Assembly (NCBI GenBank): GCA_020882975.1
Contig: JAHRFD010000003.1
Coordinates: forward strand, 130,732-194,731
Direction: 5' to 3'
DNA: 64,000 nt
DNA from: Microcoleus sp. EPA2
GTDB lineage: Bacteria; Cyanobacteriota; Cyanobacteriia; Cyanobacteriales; Microcoleaceae
Shown: positions 8,031 through 17,579 of the stretch, piece after piece
Layout: each line of letters opens with the position of its first letter
Position numbering within the stretch: the first letter of the stretch is position 1
Translations under genes and position numbers: made by a program
Notes under the pieces: generated by a model
Seen by the model: only the letters and a program-made list of their open reading frames with translations
Told to the model about the DNA's origin: nothing
The model's database searches: none

Positions 8031-8737
8031 TGCTGGGTCTCCTTGAGTTGGGATGATGCAGGAAGTTATTTGAGAATATTTGCATTAGTAGCTAGAGTCT
8101 TTTGAGAAAAAAACCTATATCACCAGAACCGATCGCCCATTAGCCCGATCGATAACTGCTAAATTATTGCTCGCTTCAGACCTAGTACCCAGAATATTTG
8201 GCTTTTGAGGTCAGGAATAGCCCATAATCTTGGTTTAACTAGGCATTTAGCTATTTTGCTGCTGGTGTTAGCGCTAATAACTTAATGCTATAGATTCTCA
8301 ATAATTGAGAATAAAACTAATTAGGAGGTTTCAGTTTTTTCTTTATATTTTCTTAATATTTATGTCACAGCTTCGACTAGAGCTAGATTTTGCTGTTGAG
8401 TCCGTAAAACCAGGGGAGATTGGAGATGGGAATAATTGACATCGCCGATCGCTCTTTTGGGAGCTCGATCGCCTTAGAATCGGTACTTATGGAAAAATGA
8501 GGGAGCTGATAATGGTGTGTTTTGAGCCCTGGCTCAATTAATTCTTCAGAATTATTTAATTTGAAGGTAAAATCCTCGATCGTCTGGCTGTAAAGCCCGA
8601 ATCTACGGGAAATAGTCGATCGCCCACCGCCCATACCCAGAGCGATCGCCCGTAGAAATGCCCCCAGAGGGGGTTGTAAATTTTTGTAAAAAATAGTTGA
8701 CTAAAGGGTTGAGAGTTCTCCCGTTTAGGATAAATCC
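8031..8737. other. Divergent regulatory region between iron cluster and nickel/cobalt transporter
   Basis: About 700 bases without a convincing gene. It contains several GATCGCCC/CGATCG motifs, the 19-bp palindrome at 8294-8312, and an AGGAGG at 8324-8329 not followed by a reading frame at normal spacing. A 25-codon frame beginning at 8361 was judged too weak. No cobalamin-riboswitch core was recognised before the transporter genes. Confidence 0.5.
8294..8312. promoter_or_regulatory. 19-bp perfect inverted repeat, candidate Fur box
   Basis: The sequence ATTCTCAATAATTGAGAAT is a 9-1-9 perfect palindrome. Length, AT content and ATTCTCA/TGAGAAT half-sites resemble Fur-family operators of cyanobacteria. 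It lies between the leftward iron cluster (start at 8030) and the rightward nickel/cobalt transporter (start at 8738). Which gene it controls, and by which Fur-family protein, is inferred. Confidence 0.5.
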
Positions 8738-9664
8738 ATGCACATACCTGATGGCTTTCTTTCACCGCCGGTAGCCATTGCCACCGGCATAGCAAGTGCA
8801 GCAGCAATCGCCGTTGCCCTGAATCGAACGCGCGAAAGTCTTGGGCTGCGGCAAGCCCCAATCATGGGTTTAACCACTGCTTTCGTGTTTGCAGCCCAGA
8901 TGATTAACTTTCCTGTAGCGGGTGGCACCAGCGGACACTTATTGGGAGGAGCCCTAGCATCTGTGGTGTTGGGGAACCCTTGGGCGGCAACTCTGGCAAT
9001 GAGTACGGTGTTTATCATTCAGAGTGTTTTATTTGCCGATGGCGGTATCACCGCCCTGGGAGCGAATATTTTTAATATGGGGCTAGTCGGAATTTGGGTA
9101 GGCTGGTGGCTGTTGCAGCCCTTGCAGCGACTGTTGGGAGGTTCCCGAAATCGTTTGCCACTAGCAGCGGGGATTGCAGCCGCCCTCAGCGTTGTGGCGG
9201 CTTCGATTTGCGTGGCAATCCAATTAGCAATTTCTGGAACAGTATCACTTAATATCGCATTGCCAGCAATGGTAGGAGTTCATATTTTAATTGGGATTGG
9301 AGAAGGGGTAATTACAGCCAGTGTTTTAACTTACCTAGTCAAAGTACGGCCAGATTTGTTACCAGGAGAGCAACCACAATTGCAGAAATGGGTAGCACCA
9401 GTAATAGCGATTTTATTAATTAGTGGCGTGCTGTCACTATTTGCTTCCAGTTGGCCAGACGGGTTAGAAGCAGTAGCCGAAAAATACGGTTTTAAAGAAA
9501 AAGAATCTGTGGCGATAGAAAATCCTACTCCCTTAGCAGATTACAGTGTTAAAGGATTAGAAGAACAGCCTATCGGTACCAGCATTGCTGGACTTTTAGG
9601 CTCTGCCGTCAGTTTCGGGGCGGCCTTTGGGATTGTTCAGTTAATTAAACCGAAAGATGTCTAA
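8738..9664 (+). CDS. ECF nickel/cobalt transporter, substrate-binding component MN fusion
   Basis: A 308-residue membrane protein. The first residues MHIPDGFLSPP are the hallmark of CbiM/NikM, in which the N-terminal amine and an early His coordinate the metal, so the ATG at 8738 must be right. Residues 1-210 form the multi-span M component. A PDGLE motif (WPDGLEAVAEKYGF) near residue 243, before a final membrane segment, marks a fused NikN-like PDGLE domain. M-N fusions with PDGLE point to nickel somewhat more than cobalt. The stop overlaps the next gene by 8 bases, showing translational coupling. Confidence 0.9.
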   Translation: MHIPDGFLSPPVAIATGIASAAAIAVALNRTRESLGLRQAPIMGLTTAFVFAAQMINFPVAGGTSGHLLGGALASVVLGNPWAATLAMSTVFIIQSVLFADGGITALGANIFNMGLVGIWVGWWLLQPLQRLLGGSRNRLPLAAGIAAALSVVAASICVAIQLAISGTVSLNIALPAMVGVHILIGIGEGVITASVLTYLVKVRPDLLPGEQPQLQKWVAPVIAILLISGVLSLFASSWPDGLEAVAEKYGFKEKESVAIENPTPLADYSVKGLEEQPIGTSIAGLLGSAVSFGAAFGIVQLIKPKDV

Positions 9665-10316
9665 ACTATCGATACCTTTTCGACTGCGCCTGTCTCTAAC
9701 AATAGTCATTGGCATTGGTTTCATGAAGACAGGGGCTTGGCTGTGGCTGGGAATTTATGGGGCGATCGCACTTTGTTGGTCCTTGTGGCAGAGAGCGCCA
9801 CTGCAAACCTTAGTCCAACTGTTAGGAACAGAATTAATTTTTCTCTCCTTATTAGTGCTACCCCAAGGTTGGGAACGTGCAAGTTTTCTGTTAGTACGTT
9901 CCCTCATTTGTCTGCTAATTATGAACAGTTTTCTGCTAACTTTGCCACCGCACAGTTTGGGAATAGCCCTGAAAGGATTGCCACTACCAGCCGGCTTACA
10001 AGAAATTGTGCTATTAGCAGGGCAATACTTAGAAATCTTGCTAGCGGAAGTCAACAGCATGAAAAGAGCGGCCCAACTACGAGGCTTATCAGGTACAGGT
10101 GGATGGCTGCGCTACGCTAGTGCATCAATGATCGGATCGCTTTATTTGCGAAGTCTCGATCGCGCAGAAAGAGTCCACGCAGCCATGCTAATTCGTGGCT
10201 ATCAAGGAACCTTACCAGGCGACTCAAAATCAACACCAAAAGAGCGACTATGGCTAACAATCACCATTTTAACCGCAGCCGGATTAACAATAGCATCTTA
10301 TGGAAATTGGGCCTAG
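9657..10316 (+). CDS. ECF nickel/cobalt transporter, T component (CbiQ/NikQ)
   Basis: A 219-residue membrane protein of the energy-coupling factor transmembrane family. Four to five hydrophobic segments are followed by the coupling-helix signatures AAQLRG near residue 141 and RAERVHAAMLIRGY near 174, which contact the ATPase. The ATG lies within the end of the preceding gene, giving an 8-base overlap. It works with the M-N protein before it and the ATPase after it as one importer in the cytoplasmic membrane. Confidence 0.92.
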   Translation: MSKLSIPFRLRLSLTIVIGIGFMKTGAWLWLGIYGAIALCWSLWQRAPLQTLVQLLGTELIFLSLLVLPQGWERASFLLVRSLICLLIMNSFLLTLPPHSLGIALKGLPLPAGLQEIVLLAGQYLEILLAEVNSMKRAAQLRGLSGTGGWLRYASASMIGSLYLRSLDRAERVHAAMLIRGYQGTLPGDSKSTPKERLWLTITILTAAGLTIASYGNWA

Positions 10317-10449
10317 AGCCTAGGCAATCAGGAATTGATTAATTCCTGCATCTATATTTTAACTTTTTACCTTCTCCATTCCTCTCTCTGCGCCAAGAGC
10401 GCCCTCTGCGGTTAAAAACTCTTAATCCAAAAATCGAGGCAAACAAAAA

Positions 10450-11184
10450 TTGACTAATCTCAAAGTGACACCAACCATCAAAGTAGAAAAAATAGTCTTT
10501 GGATATCCACAGCAAAAACCAGTATTGCAAGAAATTTCCTTCACCTTGCAACCGGGAGAAAGAGTTGCCCTACTAGGTTTAACCGGCGCTGGAAAAAGCA
10601 CTTTGTTAGAAAATTTAATTGGCTTAAAAATGCCTCTCTCAGGAGAGATTAGAGTGAAGGGAACTAAGCTAGAACAAAGTAATTTACCCGAAATACGCCG
10701 ACAGATTGGATTTTGTTTTCAAGATGCCAACGATCAGCTATTTATGCCAACTATATTAGAGGATGTCATGTTCGGGCCGCGCAATTATGGGGTATCAGCG
10801 GGACTGGCGCGCGATCGAGCTTTAGCCCTATTAGATGAATTTGGTTTGGTAGAATTTGCCCATCGTTCAGCCCACGAGCTTTCTGGGGGTCAAAGAAGGT
10901 TGGCGGCGCTAGCGGCAATTTTAGCATTAGAGCCAGCAATTTTGATTTTGGATGAGCCGACCAATGGACTAGATCCATCCTGGCGTAGACATTTAGCCAA
11001 GGTTTTGTCGCAATTACCCATCGAGGTGATTTTGATAGCTTCCCACGATTTGAACTGGATTGGGAAGACGACTCAAAGGGCGTTAATTTTGGCTGAGGGT
11101 CAGATTCGGGTCGATGAGAAAACTCAAGAATTGCTCAAAGATCGATCGACTCTCGAATATTACAATTTGCCGCCAGATTGGTAA
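10450..11184 (+). CDS. ECF nickel/cobalt transporter ATPase (CbiO/NikO)
   Basis: A 244-residue ABC ATPase. Walker A GLTGAGKST lies near residue 43, the Q-loop region GFCFQDANDQLF near 86, the signature LSGGQRRLAALA near 143, Walker B ILILDEPTNGLD near 161 and the H-loop ASHDLNW near 197. The FQDxxxQLF form of the Q-loop region is typical of ECF ATPases. The frame begins with TTG at 10450; GTG at 10465 is an alternative and no strong ribosome site picks between them. A 133-base spacer separates it from the Q gene. Confidence 0.92.
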   Translation: MTNLKVTPTIKVEKIVFGYPQQKPVLQEISFTLQPGERVALLGLTGAGKSTLLENLIGLKMPLSGEIRVKGTKLEQSNLPEIRRQIGFCFQDANDQLFMPTILEDVMFGPRNYGVSAGLARDRALALLDEFGLVEFAHRSAHELSGGQRRLAALAAILALEPAILILDEPTNGLDPSWRRHLAKVLSQLPIEVILIASHDLNWIGKTTQRALILAEGQIRVDEKTQELLKDRSTLEYYNLPPDW

Positions 11185-11254
11185 TTAGTCATGGGGGTAA
11201 GTCCTGTTAAAGCTCGAATTTGCGACAGGTTTCATTAAAAATGCTCTGGAAGTG

Positions 11255-11611
11255 TTAAATTGAGAGAGCAATACTAATCACAATTAAAGCTAATAAAGCT
11301 AACCAAACTTGATGCCGCTGACACCAATTTTTGACCGCTCTTTGCCAGCCACCGCTGATGTCAGGGGTCGCCTGGGGTACGATTGGTTGGGCCTTGTTGT
11401 GATAAAGGGTACACTCTTGGGCGAAGGGACGCTGGGGATAGTTGCAGGTGTCGTCTTCGTGGTATGTACAGGTGGTACATAAAAATTCTTGGGGTTTCGA
11501 TCGATAAAGGGGGATACCGGGATGTCCGAAAGCTTTGAGAGGGGTTTTGCAGTGTCCACAGGTGATGGCTTGGGTGTCCACGGGTAGGTGACAGCGAGGG
11601 CAATCTGGCAT
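11255..11611 (-). CDS. Zinc-ribbon protein with C-terminal membrane anchor
   Basis: A 118-residue protein. The N-terminal part has CPRC and CGHC (residues 4-22), a classic zinc ribbon. A second group follows (CTTC, then CNYP and ECTLYH, residues 44-70) and may bind another metal. A hydrophobic C-terminal segment (LALLALIVISIALSI) should anchor the protein with its zinc domains in the cytoplasm. It resembles conserved cyanobacterial hypothetical proteins; no function is known to me. The gene is convergent with the transporter ATPase gene upstream of it on the map. Confidence 0.7.
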   Translation of the reverse strand: MPDCPRCHLPVDTQAITCGHCKTPLKAFGHPGIPLYRSKPQEFLCTTCTYHEDDTCNYPQRPFAQECTLYHNKAQPIVPQATPDISGGWQRAVKNWCQRHQVWLALLALIVISIALSI

Positions 11612-11826
11612 TGACGTTGCTGGTGATGGGATAGGTTACAGGTAGGTAGATTAGGGGGTTTTCCGCACGCCCATGGGTGGATTAGACTCGCCAGCAGGGG
11701 CTGGGATGCTCCAAAATAGAAAGGTAGGTCAGCGCTGATGTAACTTTAAGTTTACTAATGGTTTCGCAGCTTTGGCAGGTGACTTGAGTCGATCGGGTCT
11801 TTTGGGGCAAACACTAGGAAAAATCT

Positions 11827-12153
11827 ATGGATAACAATAACAACTTACTCAAACAACTGGTGATGTTGGGGATTGGTACTACCTCCCTGGTGGCCGAGAA
11901 ATTGCAGGAAGTCAGCGAGCAATGGGTTAAAGATGGCAAAATCAACCCTGAGCAAGCTAAAACCTTTGTGGAGGACATGACAGAGCAGCTTAAGTCGGAA
12001 CAGGGGAATTGGGAGACGCAGTTGCAGCGGCAAATGCGGAATATGCTGCAAGATATGGGTGTGCCACGACAGTCGGAAATGGATGAGTTGCGTGGTAGGC
12101 TCGATCGACTCGAACGTCAGGTGAGGGATTTAGAAAATCGTCACTGGCGTTGA
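11827..12153 (+). CDS. Phasin-like coiled-coil protein
   Basis: A 108-residue, highly charged helical protein with no Cys and no membrane segment. Residues 8-50 (LVMLGIGTTSLVAEKLQEVSEQWVK onward) form an amphipathic helix, and the C-terminal third (ELRGRLDRLERQVRDLENRH) is a clear heptad coiled coil. This architecture is that of the phasin-superfamily small proteins annotated in many cyanobacteria. A role on polyhydroxyalkanoate granules is possible but not shown here; no PHA synthase genes are in the window. Confidence 0.7.
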   Translation: MDNNNNLLKQLVMLGIGTTSLVAEKLQEVSEQWVKDGKINPEQAKTFVEDMTEQLKSEQGNWETQLQRQMRNMLQDMGVPRQSEMDELRGRLDRLERQVRDLENRHWR

Positions 12154-12375
12154 GTTTGGTGCGGTGGGGCTGTTCCCTGCTATCCTGCGATCGGAGGCTC
12201 GCCCCAAGGTAGAATGCTCATAAAGGTAGAAAGTAGAATTAACAGCTTTCTGCCTTCGGAATTCATACTTCTGTCTGAAGAATGAGTTTGCATCCGCCGT
12301 CTTTTTGTAACGAAAAGATTTTTGGGTTTTGAGCTGGTTTCGAGAAATAATTCTTGAATGTAAGGAGGATTAATT

Positions 12376-12972
12376 TTGCAAGGAGTTCTAGTCAGCTTGG
12401 GAGTAATGCTGGTTTGTGTTTTGTTTTTGATAGTCGCTCAATTTAGCGGTTCTGGGGAAAAAGCAATAGCCGCCGAAGTGAATAGTTCTTTACCCCAGAC
12501 TGCGATTGAGATATTGTCAGAGCAGTCTTTAAATGAAAATAGTCTCCTAGTAGCTGATGCTACTTTACCGAATGTATCACCTACTAACGATGGAAGTAAG
12601 ATGACTGAAAATACTGAGAAAACTGAGAAGATTGTCACCACAGATTCTGGTTTGAAATATGTTGAATTAAAAGAGGGTGACGGGGCGACTCCCAAAACTG
12701 GTCAGACGGTTGTCGTTCACTATACTGGCACTTTGGAGGATGGCACGAAATTTGATAGTTCGCGCGATCGCAATTCTCCTTTCCAGTTCAGAATTGGTGT
12801 GGGCCAAGTGATTAAGGGTTGGGATGAAGGTGTAGGTACAATGAAAGTTGGAGACCGACGCCAGTTGATTATTCCTCCCGATTTGGGTTACGGTGCTCGT
12901 GGTGCGGGTGGGGTGATTCCTCCCAATGCCACACTAATTTTTGATGTGGAATTGTTGAAGATTTCTGGTTAA
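12376..12972 (+). CDS. FKBP-type peptidyl-prolyl cis-trans isomerase, exported
   Basis: A 198-residue protein. An N-terminal hydrophobic segment ([20 protein letters not shown], residues 4-23) serves as signal or anchor, followed by a Ser/Asn/Thr-rich linker and a full FKBP domain (about residues 92-198) with [32 protein letters not shown] and [13 protein letters not shown]. It should speed proline isomerisation during folding in the periplasm or thylakoid lumen. The start is TTG at 12376; AAGGAGG at 12362-12368, seven bases upstream, supports this unusual codon. A terminator-like hairpin follows. Confidence 0.92.
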   Translation: MQGVLVSLGVMLVCVLFLIVAQFSGSGEKAIAAEVNSSLPQTAIEILSEQSLNENSLLVADATLPNVSPTNDGSKMTENTEKTEKIVTTDSGLKYVELKEGDGATPKTGQTVVVHYTGTLEDGTKFDSSRDRNSPFQFRIGVGQVIKGWDEGVGTMKVGDRRQLIIPPDLGYGARGAGGVIPPNATLIFDVELLKISG

Positions 12973-13016
12973 GTAGCGGAATCTAATTCAACGTAAAACT
13001 TTTTTTACGCTGTTGA

Positions 13017-13047
13017 GAAACCCGGTTTTTTTAAGGAACCGGGTTTC
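13017..13047 (+). terminator. Hairpin after the FKBP gene
   Basis: GAAACCCGGTT (13017-13027) pairs with AACCGGGTTTC (13037-13047) across a 9-base loop. It lies 44 bp after the stop codon. The same AAACCGGG palindrome recurs in the 82-bp repeats near 35-37 kb, so this may be a repeat adopted as a terminator. Confidence 0.6.
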
Positions 13048-13235
13048 TTGAATTTAGAGCTTTTACCTAGGTTATGAACAGGGAAGATGCCTATTGCACA
13101 AAGAGTTTATATCAATTCCTATCTTCATCGGAATTATTCATTTCTCTCCGCTCTCTCTGTATTCTCTGTGTTCTAGTAAGGTTCAATCATTCCGATGCAA
13201 CGGTCAACGATATTACAAACAGGGATATGTTGCGA

Positions 13236-14558
13236 TTAACTTCGTCTTGCTTGCAGATTTAAGAATTTTGTTACCTGACCATCGAATAATAATTTAATCA
13301 CACCTGTAGGGCCGTTTCTGTGTTTGGTAATAATGACTTCTGCAATGCCGCGATCGGGGGTATCTGGATTATAATATTCATCACGGTACAACATAATTAC
13401 TAAATCCGCATCTTGTTCGATACTTCCACTTTCTCTCAAATCCGACATCATCGGCCGCTTATTTGTCCGCGCTTCCACACCTCGACTCAACTGAGATAAG
13501 GCAATAATTGGTACGCTGAGTTCGCGGGCTAAACCTTTGAGGCTTCTGGTAATTCGAGATAGTTCTTGGACGCGATTGTCGCTGCTACCTTCCATTAATT
13601 GTAGATAATCTAGCAGGATTAATCCTAGGGTTCCGCCTTGTTCTGCTTGAAGGCGACGGGCTTTTGAGCGAATTTCTGTCACTGTAATATTAGGAGTGTC
13701 ATCAATAAACATTGGCAATTCTGAGAGGCGGCCAATAGCTGTACTGATGGGTTCCCATTCGTTTTGACTAATTCTGCCCGATCGCAATCGATTACTTTCT
13801 ATTCTAGCTTCACCGGACAAAATGCGCTGCACAAGCTGTTCTTTTGACATTTCTAGGCTAAAAATGGCAACCGGCAATTTTTGCGGCCCGGCCGCGATGT
13901 GGTGGGCGATGTTGGTACAAAAGGCCGTTTTTCCCATGGCCGGACGCCCAGCAACGATGATTAAATCCGATCGCTGAAAGCCTCCTGTCATAGCATCTAA
14001 GTCATAAAAACCGCAGGGAATACCGGGAAGTGTGAGTCCTTCATTGCGGTTTTCGAGGTCTTGAAATGTCTGATTTAGGGTTTCGCCGATGGATACTAAA
14101 TCTTGTTGGGGACGTTCTTGAGTTATGCTAAAAATTTGTTGTTCGGCGCGGTCTAAAACTGTTTCTAAGGGTGTGGCTGTCTCGTAACCTAATTGTACGA
14201 TGTTGTTACCTGCTTCGATTAATTTCCGTCGCTGGTATTTGTCTTCTACTAAGACGGCATATTGGTCGATGTTGACAGCAGAAACGGTGCGATCGACTAA
14301 TTGTGCTAGTTTGCTTTGTCCTCCTATTTGTTCTAACTGATTGCGATCGGCTAATCGAGTAGTAACTGTCATTAAATCCGTAGGCTGACCTTGAAAAAAC
14401 AAGTCTAAAGCCGAGCGATAAATGACTTGATGAGCGCTGATGGCAAAAAATTCAGGACGCAAAAGTTCAGCAATTCGAGAAATGGCTTCGGGGTCAATTA
14501 AAATCCCGCCCAGAATTGCTTCTTCTGCCTCTACATTTGTTGGCATCAAGTCGCTCAT
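13236..14558 (-). CDS. dnaB: Replicative DNA helicase
   Basis: A 440-residue hexameric 5'-3' helicase that unwinds DNA at the replication fork. The N-terminal primase-interaction domain begins PTNVEAEEAILGGIL; Walker A GRPAMGKTAF lies near residue 204, IFSLEMSKEQLVQRIL near 230, LILLDYLQLM (Walker B) near 310 and SDLRESGSIEQDADLVIMLYRD near 372. Length is normal and there is no intein. Its 5' flank consists of a GGGAATC-type repeat, leaving no clear ribosome site. It follows rplI on the same strand, an order common in bacteria. Confidence 0.97.
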   Translation of the reverse strand: MSDLMPTNVEAEEAILGGILIDPEAISRIAELLRPEFFAISAHQVIYRSALDLFFQGQPTDLMTVTTRLADRNQLEQIGGQSKLAQLVDRTVSAVNIDQYAVLVEDKYQRRKLIEAGNNIVQLGYETATPLETVLDRAEQQIFSITQERPQQDLVSIGETLNQTFQDLENRNEGLTLPGIPCGFYDLDAMTGGFQRSDLIIVAGRPAMGKTAFCTNIAHHIAAGPQKLPVAIFSLEMSKEQLVQRILSGEARIESNRLRSGRISQNEWEPISTAIGRLSELPMFIDDTPNITVTEIRSKARRLQAEQGGTLGLILLDYLQLMEGSSDNRVQELSRITRSLKGLARELSVPIIALSQLSRGVEARTNKRPMMSDLRESGSIEQDADLVIMLYRDEYYNPDTPDRGIAEVIITKHRNGPTGVIKLLFDGQVTKFLNLQARRS

Positions 14559-14696
14559 GAATTATGGGGAATGGGGAATCGGGAATCGGGAATCGGGAAT
14601 TGGGAATGGGTTATCGGTTACTAGCTTGGGGCTGCCAATGCCCAATGCCATCCCCCCTTGGGGGGGGTTGCCCAACGCCCAATACCCAATACCCAA
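14559..14696. repeat. GGGAATC and CCCAATAC repeats between dnaB and rplI
   Basis: Units GGGAATC/GGGAATT at 14569-14607 and CCCAATGC/CCCAATAC at 14638-14697, with a C-run/G-run palindrome at 14651-14669. The repeat fills the whole rplI-dnaB gap up to the rplI stop codon. The same CCCAATGC unit recurs at 23660-23735. Confidence 0.8.
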
Positions 14697-15155
14697 TTAC
14701 ATAGGAATAACTTGAATTTCAACTTCAGCGGCAACTTCTGCGTGTAATTTGATTTCAGCTTTATAAGTACCAGTTTCGCGAATTTCCGGCAGGGAGATGC
14801 CACGGCGATCGACTTCTTGACTGGTAGAGTTGAAAATCAGTTCTGCTACTTCTTGGTTAGTAACAGTACCAAAAATAGCGTTTCCTTCGCCGACTTGCTT
14901 GGAGATGATGAAAGGACCTGCTGCTTCCAGCGCTGTTTTGCGGACTTCAGCTTGCTGCTTGAGCTCTAGCTGGCGGAGTCTTTCTGTTTCTCTGCGACGT
15001 TCTGCTTGCTTGAGAATGCCCGGAGTGGCGCGAAATCCCATGCCTTGGGGTACTAGGTAGTTGCGGGCGTAACCGGGGGCTACTTCTACTACGTCGCCAG
15101 CTTTACCCAGCTTGCTGACATCTTTGTTTAAAACTAATTGGACGCGCTTGGCCAT
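14697..15155 (-). CDS. rplI: 50S ribosomal protein L9
   Basis: A 152-residue protein of normal length. The N-terminal domain ([34 protein letters not shown]) is the canonical L9 signature, followed by the long connecting helix ([18 protein letters not shown]) and the C-terminal domain with [15 protein letters not shown]. It binds 23S rRNA near the base of the L1 stalk. It is the upstream partner of dnaB on the same strand. Confidence 0.97.
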   Translation of the reverse strand: MAKRVQLVLNKDVSKLGKAGDVVEVAPGYARNYLVPQGMGFRATPGILKQAERRRETERLRQLELKQQAEVRKTALEAAGPFIISKQVGEGNAIFGTVTNQEVAELIFNSTSQEVDRRGISLPEIRETGTYKAEIKLHAEVAAEVEIQVIPM

Positions 15156-15252
15156 GATCTTTGCTAGTGGTTTTTAACTCGAACATTCTATAATACCGAA
15201 GTCTGAGTGGCGATCGCAACCAGGAAGGAAAAAGCAAACAGGACTCCCATAC

Positions 15253-16026
15253 TCAAAATTGCTCTTTCATACCCCGCAAGCGGGCGAAGGTTTGTACCGA
15301 ATCCTGGCTGTGGGTGGCCGATTGAATACTAGGATGATCCCAGCGCAAAAATGGGTTGGTACTTTTTTCGAGTGCGATCGATGATGGTATCGTGGCTTGA
15401 TTACGGCTGCGGGCGGCCTTGACTTCGGCGAAACGCTTCTGTAACTCTAGATTTTCACTATCTACAGTCAGAGCAAATCGCAGATTATTGAGGGTGTATT
15501 CGTGGGCGCACCAAACTCTAGTATTGTCTGGCAGGTTTCGCAGTTGTTCCAGGGAAGCTACCATCTGACTGGGAGTACCTTCTTTGAGTCGGCCACAGCC
15601 TCCGCCAAATAGGGTGTCACCGCAGAACAATTCGCCGGTTTGGGCTGGGTTGTTGGGCGGGAAATAGTAGGCGATGTGGGCTTTTGTGTGTCCGGGTACG
15701 AATAAGATGGAGGCGGTTCTGTCTGCGAAAGAAACTCGATCGCCCCCTTGTAAAAAGATTTGCTGTCCTGGAATTCTGCCCCTGTCTTCTGCGCCACCGT
15801 AGACTTTAACTTGGGGGAAGCGATCGATCAGTTCCAGGTTGCCACCTATATGATCGTTGTGGTGGTGGGTAATCAAAATTTTGGTTAATTCGGCTCCCAG
15901 TGCTTGCAGTTGCTGCAAGACAGGGTGGGCTTGGGCTGGATCGATCACTGCTGCTAGATTGCGATCGCGATCGTGCAGCAAAAAAATGTAATTATCCGAC
16001 AGTACCGGAAGTCGATAAACTTGCAT
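15253..16026 (-). CDS. gloB: Hydroxyacylglutathione hydrolase (glyoxalase II)
   Basis: A 257-residue metallo-beta-lactamase-fold hydrolase that releases D-lactate and glutathione from S-lactoylglutathione in methylglyoxal detoxification. The metal-binding motif [10 protein letters not shown] lies near residue 52, followed by [14 protein letters not shown] near 105, [14 protein letters not shown] near 130 and [14 protein letters not shown] near 167. The frame opens 15 bases earlier at a TTG, but GGAG nine bases before the ATG at 16026 and the conserved start [13 protein letters not shown] decide for the ATG. Cytosolic. Confidence 0.94.
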   Translation of the reverse strand: MQVYRLPVLSDNYIFLLHDRDRNLAAVIDPAQAHPVLQQLQALGAELTKILITHHHNDHIGGNLELIDRFPQVKVYGGAEDRGRIPGQQIFLQGGDRVSFADRTASILFVPGHTKAHIAYYFPPNNPAQTGELFCGDTLFGGGCGRLKEGTPSQMVASLEQLRNLPDNTRVWCAHEYTLNNLRFALTVDSENLELQKRFAEVKAARSRNQATIPSSIALEKSTNPFLRWDHPSIQSATHSQDSVQTFARLRGMKEQF

Positions 16027-16123
16027 ATAGCGTTTCTCCAATAAATTAGTTAGTCTTGGGGGGGGTAACTTCTTCCTTCTTCACATCGATCTTATTCCTT
16101 CTTCCTTCTTCCTTGATAATAAT

Positions 16124-16327
16124 ATGCGAACATCTCAGAACAAATCAAACTTAACACTCACTCAAATGGTCGATCGAATTTTAGCATCGGGCAAGCTCGC
16201 CCGCCGGGAACATTTAATTCTAACTTCTGCCATCCTGTCCAACGAGAAAATTTCCGAAGACGAACGATATCAAATAAATCGAATATTTGATTATATTCAA
16301 ATTGGTCGCCTCAAGTTTATTGATTGA
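16124..16327 (+). CDS. Small conserved protein, paralogue of the gene at 29016-29219
   Basis: A 67-residue basic protein without Cys or membrane segment. It aligns along its whole length with the 68-residue product at 29016-29219: both begin MRT, then share the pattern I..SG.(L/I)....L..I..AI.S....S.D.....I.R...(Y/..)(I/V)..G.L...D. Two homologous copies in 13 kb support a real family. Function is unknown. It sits 60 bp upstream of galE on the same strand. Confidence 0.65.
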   Translation: MRTSQNKSNLTLTQMVDRILASGKLARREHLILTSAILSNEKISEDERYQINRIFDYIQIGRLKFID

Positions 16328-16387
16328 ACTTCTTGTAAATTCATCATATAATCAACACAGGTAGTAAAACAAAAAAGGCAAAAAAAA

Positions 16388-17386
16388 ATGAGTGTAGACC
16401 AAGGAACTATTTTAGTGACCGGGGGAGCTGGATATATTGGTTCTCACGCCGTTTTGGCACTAAAACGCGCAGGTTACAATGTGTTAATTTTGGATAATTT
16501 AGTTTACGGTCATAGTGATTTAGTAGAGCAGGTATTAAAGGTTGAATTAGTGGTAGGAGATACCAACGATCGCGCCCTACTAGACAAAATATTTGCCACT
16601 CATAATATTGCTGCCGTCATGCACTTTTCGGCCTATGCTTATGTGGGCGAGTCCGTGACTGACCCAGCTAAATATTACCGTAACAATGTCATCGGTACTA
16701 TTACTCTTTTAGAAGCCATGATCGCTGCTGGGGTCAAAAAACTTGTGTTTTCTTCTACCTGCGCCACTTACGGAGTACCGCAGAAAATTCCCCTCACAGA
16801 AGACCACCCACAGCATCCGATCAACCCCTACGGTACTACTAAATTAATGGTAGAACAGATCTTATCAGATTTTGATACTGCTTACAATTTTAAGTCTGTT
16901 TGTTTCCGCTATTTTAATGCTGGCGGTGCCGATCCGAGTGGGTTGTTGGGAGAGGATCACAACCCCGAAACTCACCTGATTCCCCTAGTGTTACTGACTG
17001 CTTTAAACAAGCGAGATTCTATTTCAATTTTTGGCACAGATTATGATACTCCTGACGGTACTTGCATTCGAGATTACATTCATGTTAACGATTTAGCATC
17101 TGCTCATATTTTAGGATTAGAATATTTGTTAAATGGTGGAAAATCCGATGTCTTTAATTTAGGCAACGGCGGCGGTTTTTCTGTAAAAGAGGTGATAGAA
17201 ACCGCGATGGAAGTGACGGGAAAAGAGATTAAGACTGTGGAGTGCGATCGACGTCCGGGAGACCCTCCTGCTTTAGTTGGTAGCAGCGAGAAAGCCATTA
17301 AAACACTAGGTTGGTCTCCTGAATATCCACATATTAAGGATATTATATCCCATGCTTGGCAATGGCACAAAAAACGCCACTCCTAG
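16388..17386 (+). CDS. galE: UDP-glucose 4-epimerase
   Basis: A 332-residue extended short-chain dehydrogenase that interconverts UDP-glucose and UDP-galactose with bound NAD. The NAD motif TGGAGYIGSHAVLAL is at residues 11-25, FSSTCATYG near 117 and the catalytic YGTTK near 144; RYFNAGGADPSG near 173 and RDYIHVNDLASAH near 225 are typical. Length is normal. It opens a rightward run of glycan genes, so it may supply UDP-galactose for a surface polysaccharide. Confidence 0.95.
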   Translation: MSVDQGTILVTGGAGYIGSHAVLALKRAGYNVLILDNLVYGHSDLVEQVLKVELVVGDTNDRALLDKIFATHNIAAVMHFSAYAYVGESVTDPAKYYRNNVIGTITLLEAMIAAGVKKLVFSSTCATYGVPQKIPLTEDHPQHPINPYGTTKLMVEQILSDFDTAYNFKSVCFRYFNAGGADPSGLLGEDHNPETHLIPLVLLTALNKRDSISIFGTDYDTPDGTCIRDYIHVNDLASAHILGLEYLLNGGKSDVFNLGNGGGFSVKEVIETAMEVTGKEIKTVECDRRPGDPPALVGSSEKAIKTLGWSPEYPHIKDIISHAWQWHKKRHS

Positions 17387-17579
17387 GCAAGCATTACTTA
17401 AATAATCGGGGGAACAATCTCTCAAATTCCCCCTTGTTTTACCCTTGGGCCACGGCGATTTCATTCTCAGGGATTGGGGGAACCCCTACCAGATAATAAT
17501 GATTTTGTAGGCGTAGTGGATGGTACGTGCCTACGCTCCCCATCTACTACAAGCGATATTTATCATGGGTTTCAGTAGT

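Noticed and set aside
8361-8438. 25-codon frame after an AGGAGG motif in the 8 kb spacer
   Set aside because: The AGGAGG is more than 30 bases from the ATG and the peptide matches nothing.
8383-8634. Leftward 83-codon frame near the nickel/cobalt transporter
   Set aside because: Composed of GATCGC-rich spacer, with no start signal or family likeness.
8450-8737. Cobalamin riboswitch before the nickel/cobalt transporter genes
   Set aside because: I could not find a recognisable B12-box or supporting stems.
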